Shown here: positions 26,121 to 33,220 of the stretch, one piece after another
How the letters are laid out: each line of letters opens with the position of its first letter
Numbering within the stretch: position 1 is the first letter of the stretch
Assembly: GCA_018266075.1 (NCBI GenBank)
Contig: JAFEBB010000010.1
Span: 62,001-126,000, forward strand
DNA length: 64,000 bases
Origin: Deltaproteobacteria bacterium
Lineage (GTDB): Bacteria; Myxococcota; Myxococcia; Myxococcales; SZAS-1
Direction of reading: 5' to 3'
Notes under the pieces: generated by a model
What the model was told of the DNA's origin: nothing
Seen by the model: only the letters and a program-made list of their open reading frames with translations
Databases searched by the model: none
Position numbers and translations under genes: made by a program

Positions 26121-26798
26121 ATGCGCATCCAGAGCATCGAGATCGTCGAGGACCGCACGGCCAGCGCGCGCTGCGATGAGGGCTTCTTACGCCTCAAGCG
26201 CTACCGCGCGCGCAACCGCCGCGAGGACGGGAGCGCGTCGAGGGAGTACCCCATCGACGTCATCGACCGTCCGACGCTGGACGCGGTGGCCGTCTGCGCC
26301 TGGGCGCGCACGCCGACGGGCGTCCAGGTGCTCACCCGCGCCGGCCTGCGGCCCGCGGCGGCGTTCCGGCCCAAGGAGATCGCCGCCCTGCCCGAGCCGA
26401 AGTACCTGCTCATCGAGGAGCTGGTGGCGGGCGTGCTGGAGCCGGGCGAGCGCGGGTTCGCGGCGCTGCAGAAGCGCGCGGCCGCGGAGCTCGAGGAGGA
26501 GGCCGGGATGCGCGTGCCGCCCGAGCGCTTCACGGTGATGGGCGCGCCGTTCTTCATGCTGCCGGGGATCGTCTCCGAGAAGATCCACATCCTCGCGGTG
26601 GAGGTGGAGCGCGGAACGGGCCCCGCGGAGTGGGCCGCGCCCGACGAGGGCGACGGCTCGCCGCTCGAGGAGGGCGCGGTGCTCCGCTGGCGCGAGCTGG
26701 GCCTGGCCCTGCACGCGTGTGAGGAAGGCGAGATCGAGGACGCCAAGACCGAGCTCGCCCTGCGACGCCTGGCGCGGCACCTGGGGATCCGCCTGTGA
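26121..26798 (+). CDS. Nudix hydrolase family protein with divergent Nudix box
   Basis: A 225-residue protein resembling ADP-sugar/ADP-ribose pyrophosphatases: YPIDVIDRPTLDAVAV, LIEELVAGVLEPGE and a helix AAAELEEEAG-M that carries the LEEEAG part of the Nudix box. The consensus G-x5-E-x7-R-E-U-x-E-E-x-G-U is not matched exactly: the Arg is Ala and the helix spacing is longer by about four residues. Two metal-binding Glu residues remain. It may act on a nucleoside diphosphate derivative or have lost activity. The ATG at 26121 follows a -10-like box. Confidence 0.75.
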   Translation: MRIQSIEIVEDRTASARCDEGFLRLKRYRARNRREDGSASREYPIDVIDRPTLDAVAVCAWARTPTGVQVLTRAGLRPAAAFRPKEIAALPEPKYLLIEELVAGVLEPGERGFAALQKRAAAELEEEAGMRVPPERFTVMGAPFFMLPGIVSEKIHILAVEVERGTGPAEWAAPDEGDGSPLEEGAVLRWRELGLALHACEEGEIEDAKTELALRRLARHLGIRL

Positions 26799-26895
26799 CA
26801 GGCGCGTGCAGATCCCGTAGAAGGCGTGGCCCCTCCGCCGGTGGCAGCTCGGGCAACGGGCGATTGACACATTTTGGTTAAACAAGCCGACGCGA

Positions 26896-27906
26896 ATGAC
26901 CACCCTGCTCTTCACCGACGACGCGTGCCTCGAGCACGATCCCGGCCCGGGACATCCCGAGTCGCCGTCGCGGTTGCGGGCGGTGCTGGCGGCGCTGAAC
27001 AAGCTTCCGGCAGGAGTGAGCTGGGCGCCGGTGCGGCCGGCCACCGAGACCGAGCTGACCCGGGTGCACGCGCCGGTGCACGTGGCCGCGCTGGCCCGAC
27101 TCGCGGGGCACCGGGTGCAGCTCGACGGCGACACCGCCACCTCGCCCGGCTCGCACCAGGCCGCGCTCCGGGCCGCGGGCGCCGCGGTGGGGCTGGTGGA
27201 CGCGCTGCTCTCCGGAGAGGCCGACAGCGGCTTCGCCCTGGTGCGCCCGCCGGGTCACCACGCCGAGGCCGGCCTGGCGATGGGCTTCTGCCTCTTCAAC
27301 AACATCGCCGTGGCCGCCGAGCACGCGCGCGCGCGCGGTGCGGAGCGGGTGGCCATCGTCGATTGGGACGTGCACCACGGCAACGGCACCCAGCACATCT
27401 TCCAGGCCCGCCGCGACGTGCTCTTCTTCTCGTCGCACCAGTACCCGTTCTACCCGGGCACGGGCGCGGTGAAGGAGGTCGGCGAGGGCGAGGGTGAGGG
27501 CTTCACCGCGAACCTCCCGCTCCCGACGGGAATGGGCGACGGCGACTACGGCGCGGCCTTCCGCGATCTGGTGACGCCGCTGCTCGAGCAGTTCCGGCCG
27601 AACCTGGTGCTCGTCTCGGCCGGCTTCGACGCGCACGCGCGCGATCCGCTCGGTGGGATGCGGCTGTCGGAGGAGGGCTTCGGCGGGCTGTGCTCGGCCG
27701 TCCGCGATGCTGCGCGCGCCGCGGGCGCCCCGGTCGGCCTGGTCCTCGAGGGTGGCTACGACCTGGAGGCCCTGGGCGGCTCGGTGCGCCGGTGCGTGGA
27801 GGTGCTCGCCGGAGAGCGCGTGGCGCCCAAGACCGACGCCGGCCCCTCGGGCGCCCGCGCGATCATGGAAGCCAAGGCCGTGCTCGGCGCGTACTGGAAG
27901 CTCTAG
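26896..27906 (+). CDS. histone deacetylase-like (class II, acetylpolyamine/acetoin-type) amidohydrolase
   Basis: A 336-residue zinc amidohydrolase of the arginase/deacetylase fold. Seen: GHPESPSRL at the N-terminus, ALVRPPGHHAEAGLAMGFCLFNN (catalytic His pair, in two parts), VAIVDWDVHHGNGTQHIF (zinc ligands Asp and His), SAGFDAHARDPLGG (zinc Asp) and LEGGYDLEAL (catalytic Tyr). It removes acetyl groups from polyamines, acetylated proteins or small amides; the substrate here is unknown. Length is typical. An AT-rich segment with GTTAAAC lies 14 nt before the ATG, with no certain promoter. Confidence 0.93.
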   Translation: MTTLLFTDDACLEHDPGPGHPESPSRLRAVLAALNKLPAGVSWAPVRPATETELTRVHAPVHVAALARLAGHRVQLDGDTATSPGSHQAALRAAGAAVGLVDALLSGEADSGFALVRPPGHHAEAGLAMGFCLFNNIAVAAEHARARGAERVAIVDWDVHHGNGTQHIFQARRDVLFFSSHQYPFYPGTGAVKEVGEGEGEGFTANLPLPTGMGDGDYGAAFRDLVTPLLEQFRPNLVLVSAGFDAHARDPLGGMRLSEEGFGGLCSAVRDAARAAGAPVGLVLEGGYDLEALGGSVRRCVEVLAGERVAPKTDAGPSGARAIMEAKAVLGAYWKL

Positions 27907-28012
27907 AGCGCCGCTCGAGTTCGATTCCGGACCCGGGCGCCCATTCGTGGCTCGGGGCTCGTGATTCGTGGCTCTTTCGGAGTCGCGAGGGTGGGCTGCC
28001 AAGCTGCCGCTA

Positions 28013-28087
28013 CTTACCATTCGTAACCAAGTACGCTTTCGTAACCATCCTCGTAACGATTCGTAACTGGTTATCTTTCGTAACCTT
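28013..28087. repeat. GTAAC repeat array upstream of the O-methyltransferase
   Basis: ATTCGTAACCAAGTACGC, TTTCGTAACC, CTCGTAACG, ATTCGTAACTGGTTATC and TTTCGTAACC follow each other at 17-22 bp intervals. The stretch CTGGTTATCTTTCGTAAC is identical to one in the pdhB-pdhC gap. The array is 85 bp upstream of the O-methyltransferase ATG and 107 bp after the deacetylase stop. Between them lies a short CGTGGCTC-type repeat (27953-27980). Confidence 0.9.
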
Positions 28088-28170
28088 CCGGCGGACCGAC
28101 GCCCTCGCGCGTTCGTCCAGCGCCGCCCCAGACCTCCGGGTTAGCCTTCCCGCCCCAACTGGAGGACGTC

Positions 28171-28812
28171 ATGGCCGAGCTCCTGAGCGACGCGCTGGAG
28201 TCGTACATCGAGAACCACACGCGCGACGTGGCGCCGCTGTTCCACGAGCTGCGCACCGAGACCTACGCCACGATGCGCTCTCCGGGCATGCAGGTGGGCC
28301 GCGTGGAAGGGCGCGTCCTGCAGCTCCTGGTGCGGCTGGTGGGCGCTCGGCGCGTCCTCGAGCTGGGGATGTTCACCGGCTACTCCGCGCTCATGATGGC
28401 CGAGGCCCTGCCCGCCGACGGCGAGCTCATCACCTGCGACATCGACCCCAAGGCCGAGGAGATGGCGCGCCGCTACTTCGACAAGAGCCCGCACGGAAAG
28501 AAGATCCACATCCGCATGGGCCCCGCGCTGGACACGATCCGCAGCCTGAGCGGCTCGCTCGACTTCGTCTTCATCGACGCCGACAAGGAGAACTACCCCG
28601 CGTACTGGGAAGCCCTCGTGCCCAAGGTGCGGCAGGGCGGCCTCCTCGTGGCCGACAACGTTCTCTGGAGCGGCAGCATCATCGACAGCGCGGACCAGAA
28701 GCCGAGCACGGTGGCGCTCCGAAGGTTCAACGAGATCGTCCAGGCCGACGCGCGGGTGGAGAACGTGCTCATGTCCGTGCGCGACGGGATGATGGTCTCG
28801 CGCAAGCTTTGA
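28171..28812 (+). CDS. SAM-dependent O-methyltransferase (caffeoyl-CoA OMT family)
   Basis: A 213-residue class I methyltransferase. Seen: RRVLELGMFTGYSALMMAEALP-type motif I, the acidic ITCDIDPKA (ribose binding), FDFVFIDADKENYPAYWEALV-type motif IV (metal ligand Asp) and LLVADNVLWSGSI (Asp-Asn metal ligands). This is the cation-dependent catechol/caffeoyl-CoA OMT family. The natural substrate is unknown. GGAGG lies 4 nt before the ATG. The GTAAC array upstream suggests shared control with pirin and pdhC. Confidence 0.92.
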   Translation: MAELLSDALESYIENHTRDVAPLFHELRTETYATMRSPGMQVGRVEGRVLQLLVRLVGARRVLELGMFTGYSALMMAEALPADGELITCDIDPKAEEMARRYFDKSPHGKKIHIRMGPALDTIRSLSGSLDFVFIDADKENYPAYWEALVPKVRQGGLLVADNVLWSGSIIDSADQKPSTVALRRFNEIVQADARVENVLMSVRDGMMVSRKL

Positions 28813-28817
28813 CCCGG

Positions 28818-28906
28818 CGTTCCCTGACCGATCGTTCACTGACCCATCGTTCACTGACCCATCGTTCACTGACCCATCGTTCACTGACCCGCGGGTCGCT
28901 GACCCG
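28818..28906. repeat. 15-bp tandem repeat, five copies plus a degenerate sixth
   Basis: CGTTCACTGACCCAT is repeated at exactly 15-bp steps from 28818 (28818, 28833, 28848, 28863, 28878), the first copy diverged and a sixth (GGGTCGCTGACCC) degenerate. It begins 6 bp after the O-methyltransferase stop. The outer right end has GACCCGCGGGTC, a 12-bp palindrome. It is a minisatellite, not CRISPR. Confidence 0.93.
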
Positions 28907-29020
28907 CCGGCTTGCGGATTCTCCGTCGCGCTCGCTGAAGCATCTCCACCGCTCCCCGCCCTCGAGGCTCGTCGCGCATCGCCTTGGCCGCGGTCCGTCC
29001 TCATGGGATCGTCGGCCGCG

Positions 29021-29803
29021 ATGAGCGAGCCGGCGCCACCTCCCGCAGACGCAAAGCCCGGCGCCGCCGTCCTTCTCACCCTCGAATACGACGGCACCAA
29101 CTACGTGGGCTGGCAGGTGCAGCCCAACGGTCCCTCCATCCAGGCCGCGCTCGAGCGCGCGCTCGCGGAGCTCCAGGGCGCGCCGGTGAAGGCGGTGGCC
29201 GCGGGCCGCACCGACGCCGGCGTCCACGCGCTCGGCCAGCGCGCGAGCTTCACCCCGACGCGCGTCCTGCCGATGCGCGCCTACACCCACGGCCTCAACG
29301 GGCTTCTCCCACAGGACATCGCCGTCCGCGCCGCCGAGCTCCGTCCGCCCGGCTTCGACGCCCGCCGCGCCGCGCGGGGCAAGCTCTACCGCTACCGCAT
29401 CGTCCTTTCGGGCCAACGCGCGCCGCTCACCGCCCGCTTCTCCTGGCAGCTCTTTCGCGCGCTGGACGTGCCCGCAATGCGCGAGGCCGCTGGCGCGCTG
29501 ATCGGCACCCACGACTTCTCCGCCTTCCGCGCCGCCGACTGCGAGGCAAAGACCACCACCCGCGAGATGCGCCGACTCGACCTTCTGGAGACACTGGGCG
29601 AGCTGGCCATCGAGGTCGAGGCCACGGCGTTCCTCAAGCACATGGTGCGCAACATCGTGGGCACGCTGGTGGAGGTCGGGCTCGGCAAACGCAAGCCCGC
29701 GGAAGTGTCCGAAGTCCTGGCCTCGCGCGACCGCAACCGCGCCGGCCGCACCGCGCCGCCCCAGGGGCTGACCCTGGTCCGCGTGGACTACGACCCCAGT
29801 TGA
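29021..29803 (+). CDS. truA: tRNA pseudouridine(38-40) synthase
   Basis: A 260-residue enzyme that isomerises U38-U40 in the tRNA anticodon stem. Seen: LTLEYDGTNYVGWQVQPNG near the N-terminus, the catalytic Asp in AAGRTDAGVHALGQ, RLYRYRI-equivalent KLYRYRIVLSG, and HMVRNIVGTLVEVGLGK. Length is normal. The start at 29021 (MSEPAPPP) is chosen; an in-frame ATG at 29003 is possible. Neither has a Shine-Dalgarno sequence. It follows the 15-bp repeat and is probably transcribed independently. Confidence 0.95.
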   Translation: MSEPAPPPADAKPGAAVLLTLEYDGTNYVGWQVQPNGPSIQAALERALAELQGAPVKAVAAGRTDAGVHALGQRASFTPTRVLPMRAYTHGLNGLLPQDIAVRAAELRPPGFDARRAARGKLYRYRIVLSGQRAPLTARFSWQLFRALDVPAMREAAGALIGTHDFSAFRAADCEAKTTTREMRRLDLLETLGELAIEVEATAFLKHMVRNIVGTLVEVGLGKRKPAEVSEVLASRDRNRAGRTAPPQGLTLVRVDYDPS

Positions 29804-29849
29804 TCCCGCACGGCTTGACGCCGCGACCCAGCGCAGGCAGATTGTGTAG

Positions 29850-29878
29850 ACGATTTTGAAATTGATTCTCAAAATCGT
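29850..29878. promoter_or_regulatory. Fur box upstream of the FMN-binding cassette
   Basis: TGAAATTGATTCTCA (29857-29871) matches 12 of 14 informative positions of the 7-1-7 Fur consensus TGATAATNATTATCA. It is nested in a perfect inverted repeat ACGATTTTGA...TCAAAATCGT. It lies 9-37 bp before the ATG at 29887, so bound Fur would block transcription. Regulation by iron is inferred. Confidence 0.75.
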
Positions 29879-29886
29879 TATCGCCA

Positions 29887-30411
29887 ATGCGTCAGTTCGC
29901 CGCCAAGGGCTTCCGACTCGCTTCGTCCAACACGGACTTGAAGCTCACCTATGCCCTGTTCCTGACGTTCACCTTCTTCGGCCTGGTGACGCTCGCGGCG
30001 CTCTCGCTGGGCCGGGTGGGCTTCTCGCCCGAGGCCATCGCCACCTACTACCGGGGCTCCGACTCGGAGCTGAAGCTGCCCAAGGAGTTCTGGCAGCTGA
30101 TGGAGGTGTCGCACTTCCATCTCTTCAGCGAGCCCACGGTGATCCTCATCCTCACCCACCTGGCGTTCGCGGCCGGGCTGGTGCGGCGGGGGCGCATCGC
30201 CCTCACCCTGGGCGCGTACGGCGGCAGCCTCCTGGAGATCGGCGGGCCCTGGCTGGTGCGCTACGTGGGCGCCTGGTGCGCGTACCTCCTGCTCTCTGGC
30301 TGGCTGCTCCTGCTCGCGAGCGCCGGCGCCCTCTTCGTGATCAGCCTGCTCGCCATCCTCGGAAAGTCTGGCGACGCCGGCGCCATGCCCGCTCCGGAGG
30401 CCGCGCCATGA
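29887..30411 (+). CDS. four-helix membrane protein, partner of FMN-binding protein
   Basis: A 174-residue integral membrane protein with four predicted helices (about 22-44, 78-98, 100-120 and 128-158). Between helices 1 and 2 lies a periplasmic loop with Tyr/Arg/Lys, and HFHLFSEPTVILILTH contributes several histidines (VSHFHLF, LTH) at the membrane edge that could ligate haem. No family recognised with confidence. The TGA overlaps the ATG of the FMN-binding protein gene (ATGA), so the two are translated together. A Fur box directly upstream suggests a role in iron uptake or reduction. Its likely job is to pass electrons across the membrane to the FMN protein, but this is inference. Confidence 0.65.
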   Translation: MRQFAAKGFRLASSNTDLKLTYALFLTFTFFGLVTLAALSLGRVGFSPEAIATYYRGSDSELKLPKEFWQLMEVSHFHLFSEPTVILILTHLAFAAGLVRRGRIALTLGAYGGSLLEIGGPWLVRYVGAWCAYLLLSGWLLLLASAGALFVISLLAILGKSGDAGAMPAPEAAP

Positions 30412-30971
30412 AACATTTTGGTTTCATCGCGCTGATGCTCCTCGCGCTCGCGCCCCGCGCGCACGCCGAGGGCATCTACCTCACCGAAGCCCAGCTGGCG
30501 CAGAAGCTCTTCCCCGAGGCGCCCCAGACCCACGCCGGCAGCCTCACCCTCACCGACGCCGAGCTGGCGCAGGTCTCGCAGCGCTTCGGCTACCGGGTGG
30601 AGCAGCGCACCTACCGCGCGCTCACCGTGTCGAACGACACCGAGATCCGCGGCACGCTCTTCATCCTCGAGGTGATGGGCCAGAACTCGCCGATCACCTT
30701 CGGCGTGGGCGTCACGAAGGAAGGCATCATCCGCGGCGTGGAGGTCATGGCCTACCGCGAGCCGCGCGGCGAGGAGATCCGCAGCCCGCGCTTCCTGCGG
30801 CAGCTCACGGGCAAGAGCCTGCATGACAGGGTGGCCCTGGGCGTCGACGTGGACGCGGTGAGCGGCGCCACCATCAGCTCGCGCTCCGCCACCTTCGCCG
30901 CGCGCAAGGCGCTCGCGCTGGCCTCGGTGCTCCTCGCCCGGCCCGCGCCGCAGACGCTGGCCAAGCGCTAG
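30408..30971 (+). CDS. periplasmic FMN-binding domain protein (RnfG/NqrC-type)
   Basis: A 187-residue exported protein. It has a signal peptide (MKHFGFIALMLLALAPRAHA), then an FMN_bind domain (PF04205) with the phosphodiester-linkage motif DAVSGATISSRSAT near residues 143-156, where the Thr after SGA takes FMN covalently through ApbE. GVDVDAVSG and GVTKEGIIRGVEVM fit the fold. Family members carry electrons in Rnf, Nqr and extracellular-reduction systems. It is coupled to the four-helix membrane protein and placed under a Fur box. No ApbE gene is seen in the window. Confidence 0.85.
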   Translation: MKHFGFIALMLLALAPRAHAEGIYLTEAQLAQKLFPEAPQTHAGSLTLTDAELAQVSQRFGYRVEQRTYRALTVSNDTEIRGTLFILEVMGQNSPITFGVGVTKEGIIRGVEVMAYREPRGEEIRSPRFLRQLTGKSLHDRVALGVDVDAVSGATISSRSATFAARKALALASVLLARPAPQTLAKR

Positions 30972-30997
30972 CCGCCGTTCGCAGCCCCGATTGCGAT

Positions 30998-31003
30998 TAG
31001 GCT
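30998..31003 (+). promoter_or_regulatory. -10-like box TAGGCT, 6 nt before ATG
   Basis: TAGGCT, six bases and the ATG at 31010 without a Shine-Dalgarno sequence. Leaderless transcription inferred. Confidence 0.5.
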
Positions 31004-31009
31004 GCGGGG

Positions 31010-31522
31010 ATGCAGAGCCAGAGCCCATCACCGCTCGCGCCACCTCCACCGCAGCCCACCGCGGCCGACGTCGAGGTGGAGCTGCAACGGCGCCTGGTCA
31101 TGCTGCGGCTGCTGCAAGAGCAGCGCGTTCGGCGCAGCGCCAGTTGGTTCTATTGGCTGGCCGGGTTTTCCGCGCTGAACTCCGTCCTCGCGCACGCGGG
31201 TTCCACGTTCCAGTTCTTTGGACTCGGGCTCACCGAGCTCATCGACTTCTTCGCGCTCGGGCTTCGCGACAAGCTCGGTGGCGGCGTGCACGTGGTGGCC
31301 GCCGGGCTTGACCTGGCCATCGTCGGCACGTGGATCGGCATCGGCATGTGGGCCCGCCAGCGCAGCACCGCCGCGTTCGGTGTAGGCATGGCTCTCTTCG
31401 CCGTCGACGCGCTCATCCTGCTGCCGCTCGGCGACTGGCTGGGCATCGCCTTCCACGCCTACGCGCTCTTCGCCATCTACGGCGGCTTCCAGGCCTCGCA
31501 GGCGTTGAAACAGAATCGTTAA
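31010..31522 (+). CDS. small multi-pass membrane protein, unknown function
   Basis: A 170-residue protein. A Pro-rich cytoplasmic N-terminus and a charged helix (VEVELQRRLVMLRLLQEQRVRRS) are followed by about four hydrophobic helices from residue 43 (WFYWLAGFSALNSVLAHAG, FFGLGLTELIDFFALG, VVAAGLDLAIVGTWIGIGMW, AVDALILLPLGDWLGIAF). Similar proteins are annotated only as hypothetical. It follows the FMN cassette but has its own -10 box. Convergent with the next gene; the gap is 3 bp. Confidence 0.6.
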   Translation: MQSQSPSPLAPPPPQPTAADVEVELQRRLVMLRLLQEQRVRRSASWFYWLAGFSALNSVLAHAGSTFQFFGLGLTELIDFFALGLRDKLGGGVHVVAAGLDLAIVGTWIGIGMWARQRSTAAFGVGMALFAVDALILLPLGDWLGIAFHAYALFAIYGGFQASQALKQNR

Positions 31523-31525
31523 GCT

Positions 31526-32152
31526 TTAGAACGCCACCGAACCCGAGAGCCGCAGCTCGGGCGCGATCGCGCCAAGCGGCGTCGGGGCCTCGCCCGCGTC
31601 GTAGCCGAAGACCAGGTGCCGGCCCGGGAAGGCCGAGAAGCCCGCTTGCGCACGCAGCCCGAAGCCCAGGTGCGGCGCCACCCAGAACAGGCTCTCCACC
31701 GCGGCCAGCGCGCGAACGCCCGTCGCGGCCTTCACCTCCGCCCGACCCGGCAGCTGCGCGGTCGCCGGTTGGACGACGTCGGACATCTGCGCCGACGGCG
31801 ACTGGGGCGGCGTGCTCGCCGCGTGCTGCCCAAGGGAGATGACGCCGCCCGCGAGCTGCGCGTCCACCGTCTCGCCGCGGCCGCGCGCGTTGCGATGATC
31901 GACCACCAGCGTGCGCCAGCCCGCCAGCGCCGAGCCGCCCCAGGTCTCGAGGTGCATGGCATCGAGCTCCACGAAGAGCGGGCGCGCGATGTCGATGGAG
32001 AGATCGACGTCGGCCCAGCTCGGCGTGCCGGTCATGAACGAGCCGCGCACGGTGAAGAGCCGGGGCGGATCCGGATCCAGCTTGGCGCGGACTTCGTCGG
32101 CGTGGGCCAGCCCGGCGAAGGTCAGACACGCGACGAAAGCGAGGAATCGCAT
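31526..32152 (-). CDS. secreted protein, probable outer-membrane beta-barrel type, unknown
   Basis: A 208-residue protein with a signal peptide (MRFLAFVACLTFAGLAHA). The mature part alternates hydrophobic and polar residues and ends RLSGSVAF with a C-terminal Phe, the usual last residue of BAM-assembled barrels. No family recognised. TATCGT sits 6 nt before the ATG (leaderless pattern). It abuts the convergent small membrane protein gene. Confidence 0.6.
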   Translation of the reverse strand: MRFLAFVACLTFAGLAHADEVRAKLDPDPPRLFTVRGSFMTGTPSWADVDLSIDIARPLFVELDAMHLETWGGSALAGWRTLVVDHRNARGRGETVDAQLAGGVISLGQHAASTPPQSPSAQMSDVVQPATAQLPGRAEVKAATGVRALAAVESLFWVAPHLGFGLRAQAGFSAFPGRHLVFGYDAGEAPTPLGAIAPELRLSGSVAF

Positions 32153-32158
32153 GATTGG

Positions 32159-32164
32159 ACGATA
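32159..32164 (-). promoter_or_regulatory. -10-like box TATCGT, 6 nt before ATG
   Basis: On the minus strand TATCGT, six bases, then the ATG at 32152. No Shine-Dalgarno sequence. Leaderless start inferred. Confidence 0.5.
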
Positions 32165-32252
32165 GCTGAGCGAGAGCCTTCTTGCCTGCGGCCACGAGGA
32201 TTGACCCACCGCCCCCGCGTCGCTAGGTTCCGCGCCCCGCTTCGGAGCCGCC

Positions 32253-33209
32253 ATGCGCATGAAGGTGCTCTTCCACGACTCGTGCTTCGACGGCGCGGCC
32301 AGCGCTGCGGTCTTCACCCGCTTCTACCGCGAGCGGATCCAGCCGAAGGCCGAGTTCAGCTACCAGGGGCTCTCCCACAAGGGCGGCGGCGAAGAGATCG
32401 ACCGCTCCCTCTTCGACGGCGACGAGAACGCCATCGTTGACTTCCGCTACTCGCAGTCGCCCAAGCTCACCTGGTGGTTCGACCACCACCAGAGCGCCTT
32501 CCAGATGCCCGGCGACGAGCAGAGCTTCCGCGCCGACACCTCGGGCAAGAAGTTCCACGACCCCAAGCGCAAGAGCTGCACCAAGTTCCTCGCCGACGTC
32601 GCCAAGGACAAGTTCAAGTTCGACCCCGAGCCGCTGCGCGATCTCATCGACTGGGCCGAGCTCATCGACGGCGCGCAGTTCACCTCGCCGCGCCAGGCCG
32701 TGCGCCTCGAGGAGCCCGCGCTCAAGCTGATGACCGTCTTCGAGACCAACAAGGATCCGACGCTGATCCCCAAGGTCATCGGCGAGATGCAGCATGAGTC
32801 GCTGAAGAACATCATCGAGCTGCCGTACGTGAAGGAGAAGCTCGAGCCGCTCATGGCGCGGCACCAGAAGAACATCGAGCTGGTCACCTCGCGCGCCAAG
32901 CTCGAGGGCGGCGTGGTCTTCTACGACGTCGCCGACCAGCCGCTCGACGCCATCAACAAGTTCATCCCCTACGAGGTCTTCCCGAACGCGCGCTACTCGC
33001 TGAACGTCTCGCGCGGCACGCAGCGGGTGAAGATCTCGCTGGGCTCCAACCCCTGGAAGCCCGAGCTGCGCACCCACGATCTCTCCAAGATCGCCGAGAA
33101 GTACGGCGGCGGCGGCCACCCCGTCGTCGCCGCCATCTCCCTCAAGGCCGATGATCTCGCCCGCGCCCGCCAGGTCGCACAGGAGATCCTCGCTGTCCTG
33201 AACGGATGA
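32253..33209 (+). CDS. DHH/DHHA1 phosphoesterase-family protein
   Basis: A 318-residue protein. The N-terminal DHH domain has FHDSCFDGAASAAVF (first metal Asp), IVDFRYS and the signature FDHHQSAF; the C-terminal DHHA1 domain has YGGGGHPVVAA. The layout matches nanoRNase/pAp phosphatase and related phosphoesterases, but a long insert between the domains (about residues 85-215, Lys/Glu-rich) sets it apart, so the substrate (nanoRNA, cyclic dinucleotide linear product or other) is open. The start at 32253 is used; ATG 32259 is possible. GGAG lies 7-10 nt upstream. The next gene begins 12 bp after its stop. Confidence 0.85.
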   Translation: MRMKVLFHDSCFDGAASAAVFTRFYRERIQPKAEFSYQGLSHKGGGEEIDRSLFDGDENAIVDFRYSQSPKLTWWFDHHQSAFQMPGDEQSFRADTSGKKFHDPKRKSCTKFLADVAKDKFKFDPEPLRDLIDWAELIDGAQFTSPRQAVRLEEPALKLMTVFETNKDPTLIPKVIGEMQHESLKNIIELPYVKEKLEPLMARHQKNIELVTSRAKLEGGVVFYDVADQPLDAINKFIPYEVFPNARYSLNVSRGTQRVKISLGSNPWKPELRTHDLSKIAEKYGGGGHPVVAAISLKADDLARARQVAQEILAVLNG

Positions 33210-33220
33210 GGAACCGAACG

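Noticed and set aside
26864-26895. TTGACA as -35 of a promoter for the deacetylase gene
   Set aside because: No -10 hexamer lies at 16-18 bp; GTTAAA is only 7 bp away.
26871-30424. Shared 11-mer ACATTTTGGTT at two loci as a regulatory motif
   Set aside because: One copy is inside the start of the FMN-binding protein's signal-peptide coding region; two copies only, no palindrome or position in common.
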